Assembly (NCBI GenBank): GCA_902519635.1
Contig: CABYKW010000010.1
Coordinates: forward strand, 1-16,836
Source of the DNA: an uncultured Pelagibacteraceae bacterium
GTDB taxonomy: Bacteria; Pseudomonadota; Alphaproteobacteria; Pelagibacterales; Pelagibacteraceae
Direction of reading: 5' to 3'
DNA length: 16,836 nucleotides
Each line of letters starts with the position of its first letter. Within the stretch, counting starts at the first letter, position 1. The notes under the pieces are model-generated. The model was not told the origin of the DNA, did not search any database, and worked only from the letters and a program-made list of their open reading frames with translations. The position numbers were made by a program, and so were the translations under genes. Positions 1 through 6,376 of this stretch are shown here, piece by piece.

Positions 1-878
1 GTAATTTTTTTCTCGTTCATAATTGCTAAAGCTTTAGAAGCTGGCATGCTTTCATTAATCATCATAGGTTTTTTTGTCATAAATTTAGTAAGATTATTTG
101 TTTTTGAAATAAATTTCATCTCTCTTCTTAAATCTCCATCAGTAACCAAGCCAACTATATTTTGATTTTTTAGTATCACTACAATACCCAACTTTTTTTG
201 GTTCATAACTTTTAATGCATCATTTAATTTCTTTTTGAAATTTATTAGTGGAAGTCTATTTCCAGTGACCATAATATCTTTTGCTAAAAGTAAAGCACTG
301 CCGATGTTTCCTCCTGGATGAAACACTTTAAATTTTTCTTTAGAAAAATTTTTTTTACGCATAACAGTCGTAGCTAAGCAATCTCCAAGCAACATGGTAA
401 TGGATGTGCTTGATGTTGGAACCATTCCCGTTACATCAGATTCCTTAACTTTTGGTAGTAAAATTTTTATATCACTTGCTTTAAGAAGAAGGCTATCAGG
501 TTTAGAAGCAACACCTATTATCTTTATTCTAAAACGATTAGCGTATTTAAGCATGTTCGTTAGCTCTGCAGTATTTCCTGAATAAGAAAAAATAATTAAG
601 ATGTCTTTTCTTTCTATTTGACCCATATCTCCGTGTAAGGCTTGGGCAGGATCACAAAAGAAACTTGGAATTCCAACACTTGAAAATGTTGCTGAAATTT
701 TTCTAGCAATTAATCCTGATTTACCAATGCCTCCAAAAACAACTTTACCTTTGCAATTTAAAATTAAGTCGACTGCTTTGATAAAAGAATTGTTAAAAAC
801 TTTATTAATTTTTTTTAATTCTTTAATTTGTATATTAGCAGCCTTTTTAGCTAAATTTATATAATCCCTTTTACTCAT
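1..878 (-). CDS. kdsD: Arabinose-5-phosphate isomerase, KpsF/GutQ/KdsD family (3' end off window)
   Basis: Interconverts ribulose 5-phosphate and arabinose 5-phosphate, the first committed step to Kdo for lipopolysaccharide; cytoplasmic. The start is the ATG at 876-878. About 292 codons are visible and the frame is still open at the left edge; E. coli KdsD has 328 residues, so about 30 are missing. Seen: a SIS sugar-isomerase domain with GGIGKSG, a DPAQALHGDMG stretch, SYSGNTAE, PTSSTS and the family motif HPGGNIG. Two C-terminal CBS repeats follow, the first ending GLVTDGDLRRE and the second cut by the edge. The start codon shares one base with the stop of the RNase D-like gene upstream (TAATG), so the two are probably translationally coupled. 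kdsB, a later step of the same pathway, lies near 11.8 kb on the other strand. No capsule or glucitol genes are seen, which favours KdsD over KpsF or GutQ. Confidence 0.93.
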   Translation of the reverse strand, partial: MSKRDYINLAKKAANIQIKELKKINKVFNNSFIKAVDLILNCKGKVVFGGIGKSGLIARKISATFSSVGIPSFFCDPAQALHGDMGQIERKDILIIFSYSGNTAELTNMLKYANRFRIKIIGVASKPDSLLLKASDIKILLPKVKESDVTGMVPTSSTSITMLLGDCLATTVMRKKNFSKEKFKVFHPGGNIGSALLLAKDIMVTGNRLPLINFKKKLNDALKVMNQKKLGIVVILKNQNIVGLVTDGDLRREMKFISKTNNLTKFMTKKPMMINESMPASKALAIMNEKKI

Positions 879-1501
879 TAGTGTTCAAAAATATCAAACT
901 TAAATCCGTTTTGATCAAGTTCAACTCTTGTGTTTAAAAAAGTTATACAACTTTTAAATAACTCCATTCTATTTTCTCTTATAAGCATTTTTTCTAACTC
1001 AGACTTAATTTTATGCAAATAAATTACATCATTAGCAGCGTACTCTAATTGTTTATCTGAAAGATCATTGATATCTTTGTTCCAATCACTGCTGCCTTGG
1101 CGTTTATCTAAATTTTTATTGCAAAATTCTTGGGCTAAATTTTTTAGACCGTGAGCATCCGTATAAGTTCTAACAATTTTTGAAGCTATTTTAGTATCAA
1201 AAATATTTTTCATTTTACATTTTAAAAAAAATTCCAATGCACTTTTATCAAACCTTAAAAAATGACCAATTTTTAGAATTTTATCGTTCTCTAAAACTGA
1301 AACTAAATTTGGAGCTTTGTATGTTTTTTTATTTGGTTGAATAATGTAAACATTTTCTTTTTCATCACAGATTTGGATCAGACTTAATTTATCTCTTTCA
1401 GGAATTTGTAAGCCAGTAGCCTCGGTGTCGATTGCAATACTATTTTTAAAAGATTTGGCTATCTCTGAACTTATGTCCTCTTTAATCTTAATTATTTTCA
1501 T
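878..1501 (-). CDS. rnd: Short RNase D-like 3'-5' exonuclease
   Basis: A DEDDy-type 3'-5' exonuclease, expected to trim the 3' ends of tRNA precursors and other stable RNAs. Seen in 207 residues: Exo I as D25 and E27 in IDTEATG, Exo II around D85 in IGHFLRFD, and Exo III as Y154 with D158 in YAANDVIYLH. The whole protein is the nuclease domain. The HRDC domains that make E. coli RNase D about 375 residues long are absent, as in other short alphaproteobacterial versions. It is the first gene of a minus-strand pair with kdsD, overlapping it by one base. Its ATG is 18 bp from the divergent ATG at 1520, so its promoter has almost no private space. The family call is firm; the exact substrate is inferred. 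Confidence 0.88.
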   Translation of the reverse strand: MKIIKIKEDISSEIAKSFKNSIAIDTEATGLQIPERDKLSLIQICDEKENVYIIQPNKKTYKAPNLVSVLENDKILKIGHFLRFDKSALEFFLKCKMKNIFDTKIASKIVRTYTDAHGLKNLAQEFCNKNLDKRQGSSDWNKDINDLSDKQLEYAANDVIYLHKIKSELEKMLIRENRMELFKSCITFLNTRVELDQNGFKFDIFEH

Positions 1502-1519
1502 ATATAGTTTCTAAATATC

Positions 1520-2464
1520 ATGAAAAATCAAATTTGCACAATTTTAGGTGGTGGTGGTTTTATAGGAAGATATCTTGTTCGAAATTTGACCAAGAAAAAC
1601 TATAGATGCATCATATCTACAAGAAATGCTTTTCAAAAAGGTTATTTAAAGACCCAAGCCACACCAGGTTCAATAGAGTTAATTAATTGGAATCCCAACA
1701 ACTTTGATGAATTAAAAGAATCAATTAAGAACTCTGATGTTGTAATTAATTTAATCGGCATTCTTTATGAGACAAGAAAACAAAAATTTAAAAATATTCA
1801 CGAAGGAATACCTGAAGCGATTTCAAAAATATGTGCCCAATCAGATGTCAAAAAATTTATTCATGTAAGTGCTATTGGAGCAAGTGACACTTCACAATCT
1901 TTATATCAAAGATCAAAATTTCAAGGGGAGGTTAAAGCGCTCACAAATTTTAAAAATACTGTAATCATAAGACCAAGCGTTGTTTGTGGAACTGAGGATA
2001 ATTTTACAAATTTGTTTTCTAAGTTAAGCATTTTACCCATCATACCAGTTGTTAAAATGAATTATAAATTTCAACCTATATTAGTTTCAGATGTAGCGGA
2101 TACAATTGTTAAGGCAATTGAAGCAAAAGATAATCATGGAAAAATTTATGAAATAGGGGGACCACAAGTTATAAGTTTTGGAGATATGGTTAAATCAATT
2201 ATGAGAACTCTCAATAAAAAAAGATTTGTAGTAGAAATGCCAATGCCACTAGCTAAAACTCAAAGCGTACTTATGAGCATGCTTCCCATTCCTCCAATGT
2301 TAACGATTGATCAATGTAAAATATTATCTGAAGCAGATAATATCGTTTCAAATAATCATTTAACTTTAGAAGACCTAAACGTAAAACCATCTGACGTTGA
2401 GGAAGCTATGAAAAAATGGTTGTGGAGATATAGAGATGGCGGACAGTTTGCGAAAGTACAATGA
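1520..2464 (+). CDS. NDUFA9-like NAD(P)-binding epimerase/dehydratase-family protein
   Basis: An atypical short-chain dehydrogenase/reductase resembling NDUFA9, the accessory NAD(P)H-binding subunit of respiratory complex I, and its alphaproteobacterial homologues. Seen in 314 residues: an N-terminal Rossmann motif ILGGGGFIGRY (about 8-18), VVINLIGIL, FIHVSAIGAS, a YQRSK segment (Y..K of the SDR type, around 130) and a PILVSDVADTIVKAI segment typical of the NDUFA9 group. The C-terminus is loosely conserved and ends basic. The gene heads a plus-strand operon: its TGA overlaps the ATG of the SMR-like gene at 2461 (ATGA). Family membership is clear. A role in complex I assembly or quinone-related chemistry is inferred from homology, and no nuo genes are present here. 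Confidence 0.82.
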   Translation: MKNQICTILGGGGFIGRYLVRNLTKKNYRCIISTRNAFQKGYLKTQATPGSIELINWNPNNFDELKESIKNSDVVINLIGILYETRKQKFKNIHEGIPEAISKICAQSDVKKFIHVSAIGASDTSQSLYQRSKFQGEVKALTNFKNTVIIRPSVVCGTEDNFTNLFSKLSILPIIPVVKMNYKFQPILVSDVADTIVKAIEAKDNHGKIYEIGGPQVISFGDMVKSIMRTLNKKRFVVEMPMPLAKTQSVLMSMLPIPPMLTIDQCKILSEADNIVSNNHLTLEDLNVKPSDVEEAMKKWLWRYRDGGQFAKVQ

Positions 2465-2805
2465 AAAGTATTAGTTTATTATCAGGTTATATTTTTTTAA
2501 TTTTAGCAACTCTAACTGGTATTACTTCAAACAGTTTTTTAAAAACTACAGAAGGGTTTACTAAACTTGGACCAACTCTCTTTTGTATAGCCAATATGAC
2601 CGTATGTATATTCTGTCTCTCAAAAGCTATGAGCGTTATCCCTGTGGGTTTTACTTACGCAACTTATGGAGCTCTTACAATTACAGCAGTTACGATTTTT
2701 GGAATTTTAAAATATAACCAATCACCAAATATTTACGGTACTTTAGGTTTAATTTTAATTATCTCAGGCGTGTTATTATTAAATATTTTTGGAAGGGTAA
2801 AATAG
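2461..2805 (+). CDS. SMR/DMT-type small four-helix transporter, coupling glutamate absent
   Basis: A 114-residue hydrophobic protein with four predicted membrane helices (about 6-24, 36-55, 60-82, 88-110). It matches the small multidrug resistance pattern: LKTTEGFTKLGPT after helix 1, VIPVGFTYATYGAL in helix 3 and GLILIISGVLLLN in helix 4. In EmrE-type proteins a glutamate (E14) in helix 1 binds both protons and drug, eight residues before the LK pair's lysine; here that place is G20. The conserved helix-3 tryptophan is also replaced (YATYG instead of YAxW). Proton-driven drug efflux is therefore doubtful. ArnE/ArnF-type relatives also lack the glutamate, so lipid-carrier or other small-molecule movement is possible. 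Translation is coupled to the NDUFA9-like gene by a 4-base overlap. SMR proteins work as dimers, and no obvious partner is next to it. Confidence 0.75.
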   Translation: MKSISLLSGYIFLILATLTGITSNSFLKTTEGFTKLGPTLFCIANMTVCIFCLSKAMSVIPVGFTYATYGALTITAVTIFGILKYNQSPNIYGTLGLILIISGVLLLNIFGRVK

Positions 2806-2810
2806 AACTG

Positions 2811-3038
2811 ATGACATTATTATTTTTATCTTTAGCGGTTATTATTGCCATCATCGTAATTTTAGTATCAGCAAAACATATCAAAAAAGGATTTGAAGCT
2901 AGAAGTGAAGTAAAAGAGCAACAAAGAAATGAGAATGTCAGCCAAGAAGATGAGGAGATTTTAGATAAGTTGAAAGATAAAAATTTATCTCCTGAAGATC
3001 TCAAAAAAATTTATGAAGATCTCCAGAAGAAAAAATAG
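2811..3038 (+). CDS. Small anchored protein with charged coiled-coil tail, unknown function
   Basis: A 75-residue protein I do not recognise. Residues 3-20 form one very hydrophobic helix (LFLSLAVIIAIIVILV). The rest is a highly charged, probably helical or coiled-coil tail rich in E, K, D and Q, ending in lysines, with a repeated L..E/K pattern (EILDKLKDK, SPEDLKKIYEDL). It is most simply a single-pass inner-membrane protein with a cytoplasmic helical tail. It begins 5 bases after the SMR-like gene, so it belongs to the same operon and may act on or with it. Its stop is 9 bases from the stop of the convergent PiT-like gene. Confidence 0.7.
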   Translation: MTLLFLSLAVIIAIIVILVSAKHIKKGFEARSEVKEQQRNENVSQEDEEILDKLKDKNLSPEDLKKIYEDLQKKK

Positions 3039-3047
3039 TCTTGATGA

Positions 3048-4016
3048 TTAATATAATCCCTTAGGAATTATAAAGTAATGAATTGCTAGCACTATTGCTA
3101 CCGAAACACTTAAACCAAATATCATTTTCACAAAGTCTTTTCCTATCAGTGGAAACACATATTTAAATTTGTAATCTTTATTCATTGTGGAAATTGCAAG
3201 CTCTCTCCCGCACAACAATCCAACAAATACCCAAGTCGTTGACATTGGAAGATCGTTCAGTTCTTTAAAGTAAAAAAGAACAGCAGCATAAATTACGTTA
3301 ATAATCGTTGCAGAACGAGCGTATCTTGTTCCTGTTTTTTCCAGAACCACTTTTTGAATAGGTCCACCGTGAATATAGAAAATATAAAAAAGTAATGCTG
3401 TAAAATAAGCCATTACAATTAATAGTAACGAAATATCTAATTGTCTTGGCAAGTACACAGCAATATTGGCCACGTCATGCGATAACCAAACCCACCACAA
3501 CCAACCAGATGTTACCCAAACGGAATTACGCCAAAATGCAATCGATTTATCACCAGTAACTTCATCAAGCTTTTCATTTATAAATTTAGAAACTACGATC
3601 CAACATATATAAGCAACAGTTGCAGCGATACCATAACCTACAATGCTTTTTACAAGCATTTTTTCTAAAACTACTGTTGATGCAAATGCAGAAAGAACTA
3701 AAAATGTAGTTGAAACTGGAATTCCAACTCTTGTTAATATCAAGAGAATTGCAGGAGCAACAGCATGATACCATTGAATTTCTTGATAAGGTATTCTTGT
3801 TAATCTTCCATAAGAAATGTCACCATCATAACTATACCAACCCCATGCAAGTGCAATTATCATAACAAATGAAGCAGAGCCTGCTAAAATGTACCAAGCA
3901 AACCATTTTTTCTTTGATGCAATAAATGTACCTAATGTTTGAATAGAGTCATTAGCTATTACACTGTAACCAGCAAGTGCAAAACCAACTATTGTATAAA
4001 TCAGAGTTAAATCCAT
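3048..4016 (-). CDS. PiT-fold membrane protein, degenerate phosphate-transporter family member
   Basis: A 322-residue polytopic membrane protein. It shows the internal-repeat signature of the PiT (inorganic phosphate transporter) family, although altered. The N-terminal half has ANDSIQTLGTF (21-31), comparable with the ANDxANAxGT signature, and GIPVSTTFLV (98-107). The C-terminal half has HDVANIAVYLP (180-190), comparable with NDVANAxGP, and LPMSTTWVFVG (256-266). Around nine or ten hydrophobic segments can be drawn. It is shorter than typical PiT proteins (about 400-500 residues) because the central cytoplasmic loop is reduced. Phosphate or sulfate transport with a cation is the family function; the changes in the signatures make the substrate uncertain. 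It follows the 74-residue membrane protein on the same strand after a 192-bp AT-rich gap and probably has its own promoter. Fold call moderately firm, function open. Confidence 0.68.
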   Translation of the reverse strand: MDLTLIYTIVGFALAGYSVIANDSIQTLGTFIASKKKWFAWYILAGSASFVMIIALAWGWYSYDGDISYGRLTRIPYQEIQWYHAVAPAILLILTRVGIPVSTTFLVLSAFASTVVLEKMLVKSIVGYGIAATVAYICWIVVSKFINEKLDEVTGDKSIAFWRNSVWVTSGWLWWVWLSHDVANIAVYLPRQLDISLLLIVMAYFTALLFYIFYIHGGPIQKVVLEKTGTRYARSATIINVIYAAVLFYFKELNDLPMSTTWVFVGLLCGRELAISTMNKDYKFKYVFPLIGKDFVKMIFGLSVSVAIVLAIHYFIIPKGLY

Positions 4017-4028
4017 AAGATAATTCCA

Positions 4029-4056
4029 CTTATAACTTTCTTTAAAATTCTGTCTA
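4029..4056 (-). promoter_or_regulatory. Possible sigma-70 promoter for the PiT-like gene
   Basis: On the minus strand TAGACA (4056-4051) and TATAAG (4034-4029) are separated by 16 nt, each one base off consensus. Transcription would begin near 4022, only about 5 nt before the ATG at 4016. The mRNA would then be nearly leaderless. In such AT-rich DNA, chance matches are common. Confidence 0.35.
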
Positions 4057-4085
4057 GGGGGTAAATTTATTTATTTTTTATTTTG

Positions 4086-4209
4086 AATAGCGCTTTGATC
4101 TTTTTTAAAAAATTTTTTCTTAAAATCAATTAAAAAAAAAAAAAATAATTTTTTTCATGTATAATTATATTTCACATGTTGATTTCACGGGATAATTTTT
4201 AGCGCTATT
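4086..4209. repeat. Long-range 9-bp inverted repeat around an AT-rich spacer
   Basis: AATAGCGCT at 4086-4094 and its exact reverse complement AGCGCTATT at 4201-4209 flank a spacer of about 106 bp that is nearly all A and T. The second arm touches the stop codon of the 74-residue gene (4209-4211). The GCGC cores stand out in this composition. AGCGCT is itself a palindrome, so the pair can be read as a stem closing a transcribed loop or as two copies of a protein-binding site. Confidence 0.5.
4132..4176 (-). terminator. Possible intrinsic terminator or U-tract after the 74-residue gene
   Basis: Read on the minus strand, CATGT (4176-4172) pairs with ACATG (4160-4156) across an AT-rich loop. Then A7-TTA-T7 leads into a run of 14 T (A14 on the plus strand, 4132-4145), the longest homopolymer I see in the window. 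This sits downstream of the 74-residue gene and could end transcription from znuA or from that gene. The stems are almost pure A-U, so strength is doubtful. Confidence 0.3.
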
Positions 4210-4433
4210 TATTGAAATATAACTTGATAAAATCCAACCATAAATAAAGGTATTTGCAACCCAAAGTTAGTAAGAATTGCTTTATCCTTTGATAAAAATC
4301 CAGCTATGGTCCAACCTACAACTCCAGCACCATGAAACATTATATTTATTGGATACATATTTAAGTTAGTTAATAAAATGCCTGTTAAAACTAAAAAAGT
4401 GCTTATCCATTTAAGATATTTTTTAATAAACAT
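4209..4433 (-). CDS. Small three-helix membrane protein, unknown function
   Basis: A 74-residue hydrophobic protein, not recognised by name. Three membrane segments can be drawn: about 8-23 (WISTFLVLTGILLTNL), 30-48 (IMFHGAGVVGWTIAGFL) and 54-72. It has a basic N-terminus (MFIKKYLK) and an HGAGVVGW motif in the second segment. AGGAG in the minus-strand leader, 8 nt from the ATG at 4433, supports this start. It lies 77 bases downstream of znuA on the same strand, with no strong hairpin between them. Read-through from the zinc-regulated promoter is therefore possible, but a link with zinc is only a guess from position. Confidence 0.68.
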   Translation of the reverse strand: MFIKKYLKWISTFLVLTGILLTNLNMYPINIMFHGAGVVGWTIAGFLSKDKAILTNFGLQIPLFMVGFYQVIFQ

Positions 4434-4510
4434 CTGATCTCTCCTATAATTATATTCTTCATTTAGAATTTATTATAATTTAGACGAGAAAGATACTTTG
4501 ACCTAAAAAA

Positions 4511-5557
4511 TTAACAACTTTTAAAGGACTTAGACATATTGCTAATTAGATCAAAATATAAAGTTTTTCCTGGAGTTAAAGTGGCTCCCAATGGATCCAA
4601 AACACCAGTTTTAATATTCATATCTTTCGCTACTGCATTGATTATGTCAGGATTAAATTGAGGTTCAGAAAACACACAACTTACTTTGTCATGCTCAATT
4701 ATTTCTCTGATTTCAGATAATTGTTCAGCTCCAGGCAATACATCTGTATTTACAGTAAAAGCTCCTAAAACATTTACATCAAATCTTTTTTCAAAATATT
4801 GATAGGCGTCATGGAAAACAATCGATTTAAAATCTTTATTTAACTCAGATTTTACTTTTTTTGTAAGTTTGTCTAAATCTTTGAGTGCTTTTTTTAAATT
4901 AGCTTTATACGTAGATGCATTTTTTTGATCATTTTCTATTAAATGCTCTGCCATTTCTTTTAAAATCACTTTTGCGTTCATTGGATCTAGCCAAATGTGT
5001 GGATCATGTTCACCGTGAGCATGCTCATGGTGATCATCGTGTTTATCTTCTTTGTGACCATGTTCTTTATGTTCGTCTTCTTTATGATCGTCATGACCAT
5101 GTTCATCGTGTTTATCTTCTTTATGACCATGTTCTTTATGTTCGTCTTCTTTTTTATGCTCGTCATGTCCATGATCATCATGTCCTTCAAAAATGTTTCT
5201 TTCTCTAAATTCCAATTTTTTTAATCCCTTAATTTCCATTAATTCTATTTTTTCAGCTTTCTTTGCTATTGATTTTAATGGTTTTTCCAAAAAACTTTCT
5301 AAGTCTTCACCAACCCAAAAAATTAAATCAGCATTTTGTAACATTTTTGCGTGAGACGGTTTCATTGCAAATCCGTGTGGTGAAGCATATCCATCTACTA
5401 TTAAATCTGGTTTACCTACCCCATCCATCAAATAACTTGCTAATGAGTGTATAGGTTTTATTGATGCAACTACTTTGATGTCAGCTTTTGCTGGCGAGAA
5501 AATAATAAATAGAGATAATATTGATAATATAAATGGTAATTTTTTAATGTTTTTCAT
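4511..5557 (-). CDS. znuA: Periplasmic zinc-binding protein of the ZnuABC transporter
   Basis: Captures Zn2+ in the periplasm and delivers it to the ZnuB channel. 348 residues, cluster A-I metal-binding family. Seen: a signal peptide (basic start, hydrophobic 7-20, likely cleavage after AKA at 23-25). Probable metal ligands are H61 (SPHGF), H187 (DPHIWLDP), H249 (FHDAY) and D321 (LDPLG). A histidine-rich loop at about 126-187 carries some 21 histidines and is partly built from a 23-24-residue tandem duplication. C294 and the final C348 are 54 residues apart, the same spacing as the disulfide in E. coli ZnuA. The His-rich loop between the first two ligands is typical of zinc-specific rather than manganese-specific members. 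The gene diverges from znuC across a 72-bp gap with two Zur-like boxes, so repression by zinc-loaded Zur is likely. Confidence 0.95.
   Translation of the reverse strand: MKNIKKLPFILSILSLFIIFSPAKADIKVVASIKPIHSLASYLMDGVGKPDLIVDGYASPHGFAMKPSHAKMLQNADLIFWVGEDLESFLEKPLKSIAKKAEKIELMEIKGLKKLEFRERNIFEGHDDHGHDEHKKEDEHKEHGHKEDKHDEHGHDDHKEDEHKEHGHKEDKHDDHHEHAHGEHDPHIWLDPMNAKVILKEMAEHLIENDQKNASTYKANLKKALKDLDKLTKKVKSELNKDFKSIVFHDAYQYFEKRFDVNVLGAFTVNTDVLPGAEQLSEIREIIEHDKVSCVFSEPQFNPDIINAVAKDMNIKTGVLDPLGATLTPGKTLYFDLISNMSKSFKSC
5041..5181. repeat. In-frame tandem duplication inside the znuA histidine-rich loop
   Basis: Two adjacent copies, 5041-5109 (69 bp) and 5110-5181 (72 bp, one extra lysine codon). 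The first 43 bases differ at one position; the rest differ at about four. A partial third copy precedes 5041. The encoded unit is DEHKEHGHKEDKH plus flanking H, D and E. Near identity at the DNA level points to a recent duplication. Confidence 0.8.
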
Positions 5558-5576
5558 AATAATAGTATGTTAGAAT

Positions 5577-5591
5577 TGTTATAATATAACA
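5577..5591. promoter_or_regulatory. Candidate Zur operator 1 between znuA and znuC
   Basis: TGTTATAATATAACA is a perfect 7-bp inverted repeat around a central A, centre 5584. It closely resembles the TGTTATANTATAACA core of known proteobacterial Zur boxes. It lies between divergent znuA and znuC, with zur itself downstream of znuB. It could repress both directions by covering the promoters. Confidence 0.72.
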
Positions 5592-5593
5592 GT

Positions 5594-5610
5594 ATGTAAT
5601 AATATAACAT
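5594..5610. promoter_or_regulatory. Candidate Zur operator 2 between znuA and znuC
   Basis: ATGTAATAATATAACAT is an inverted repeat with 7 of 8 arm positions paired, centre 5602, exactly 18 bp from operator 1. The ten bases TAATATAACA recur identically in both sites (5582-5591 and 5600-5609). It is nearer znuC, and a TAATAT that could serve as its -10 lies inside it (5600-5605). Confidence 0.6.
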
Positions 5611-5629
5611 TTTAGAGTCAAGAGATAAA

Positions 5630-6376
5630 ATGAGCTTAAATCAAAATATTTTAGTAAAATTAAAACAAGCTGGTTTTCGTATAAACGGCAAATGGCTCGT
5701 TAAAGGAGTGTCATTACAAATTGAAAAGGGTAAAATAGTTACTCTTATTGGTCCTAATGGTTCTGGAAAAAGCACCACAGCTAAAATTGCTTTAGGAATT
5801 TATAAAAAAATTGATGGAGAAGTTGAAAAATATACGAATAAAGTTGGATATGTTCCTCAAAAAATCTCAATTGATTGGACATTGCCACTTAGAGTGAATG
5901 ATTTCATGGTACTAACTGAAAATCTTAAAGATGAAGCTATTAACGAAGCTTTATCTTTAACAGGTGTTATTCATCTTAAAGATAAAAATTTGGGTGACTT
6001 ATCAGGCGGTGAATTTCAAAGAGTATTGCTTGCAAGAGCTATTTCAAAAAAACCAGATCTTTTAGTACTTGATGAGCCAGTACAAGGAGTGGATTTTACT
6101 GGCGAAATTGCTCTATACGAACTTATAAAGAAAATTTCAGATGAATTGAATTGTGGAATCCTATTAATCTCTCACGACTTACATACCGTAATGAGCGCTA
6201 CTGACCATGTTGTTTGCCTAAACGGTCATGTCTGTTGTTCAGGCTCTCCATTAGATGTTGCAAAAAATAATGAATATAAAGCTTTATTTGGAGAACAAGC
6301 CTCTCAAATATTAACAAGATACAAACATAGTCATGATCATATTCATACAAGTGAAGGTGAAATAAAAAAAAATTAA
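5630..6376 (+). CDS. znuC: ATP-binding subunit of the ZnuABC zinc transporter
   Basis: Hydrolyses ATP at the inner membrane to drive zinc import through ZnuB. 248 residues with the full ABC set: Walker A GPNGSGKST (41-49), Q-loop Q77 in YVPQK, signature LSGGE (124-128), Walker B LLVLDEP (144-150) and H-loop H182 in ISHD. The C-terminal tail HSHDHIH (233-239) is histidine-rich, a feature also seen in other zinc ABC ATPases. The stop codon is followed directly by the ATG of znuB (TAAATG), so the two are tightly coupled. The start ATG lies 20 bases downstream of Zur operator 2. Divergent znuA supplies the binding protein. Confidence 0.95.
   Translation: MSLNQNILVKLKQAGFRINGKWLVKGVSLQIEKGKIVTLIGPNGSGKSTTAKIALGIYKKIDGEVEKYTNKVGYVPQKISIDWTLPLRVNDFMVLTENLKDEAINEALSLTGVIHLKDKNLGDLSGGEFQRVLLARAISKKPDLLVLDEPVQGVDFTGEIALYELIKKISDELNCGILLISHDLHTVMSATDHVVCLNGHVCCSGSPLDVAKNNEYKALFGEQASQILTRYKHSHDHIHTSEGEIKKN

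Noticed and set aside
394..585. A 63-codon plus-strand open frame at the left end.
   Set aside because: It is antisense to the well-conserved SIS domain of kdsD, which is open from 878 to the window edge.
4915..5224. Several open frames overlapping the znuA histidine-rich loop on both strands.
   Set aside because: They arise from the repetitive His/Asp/Glu codons of znuA in other frames. Their proteins are low-complexity, and the ZnuA frame is clearly the real one.
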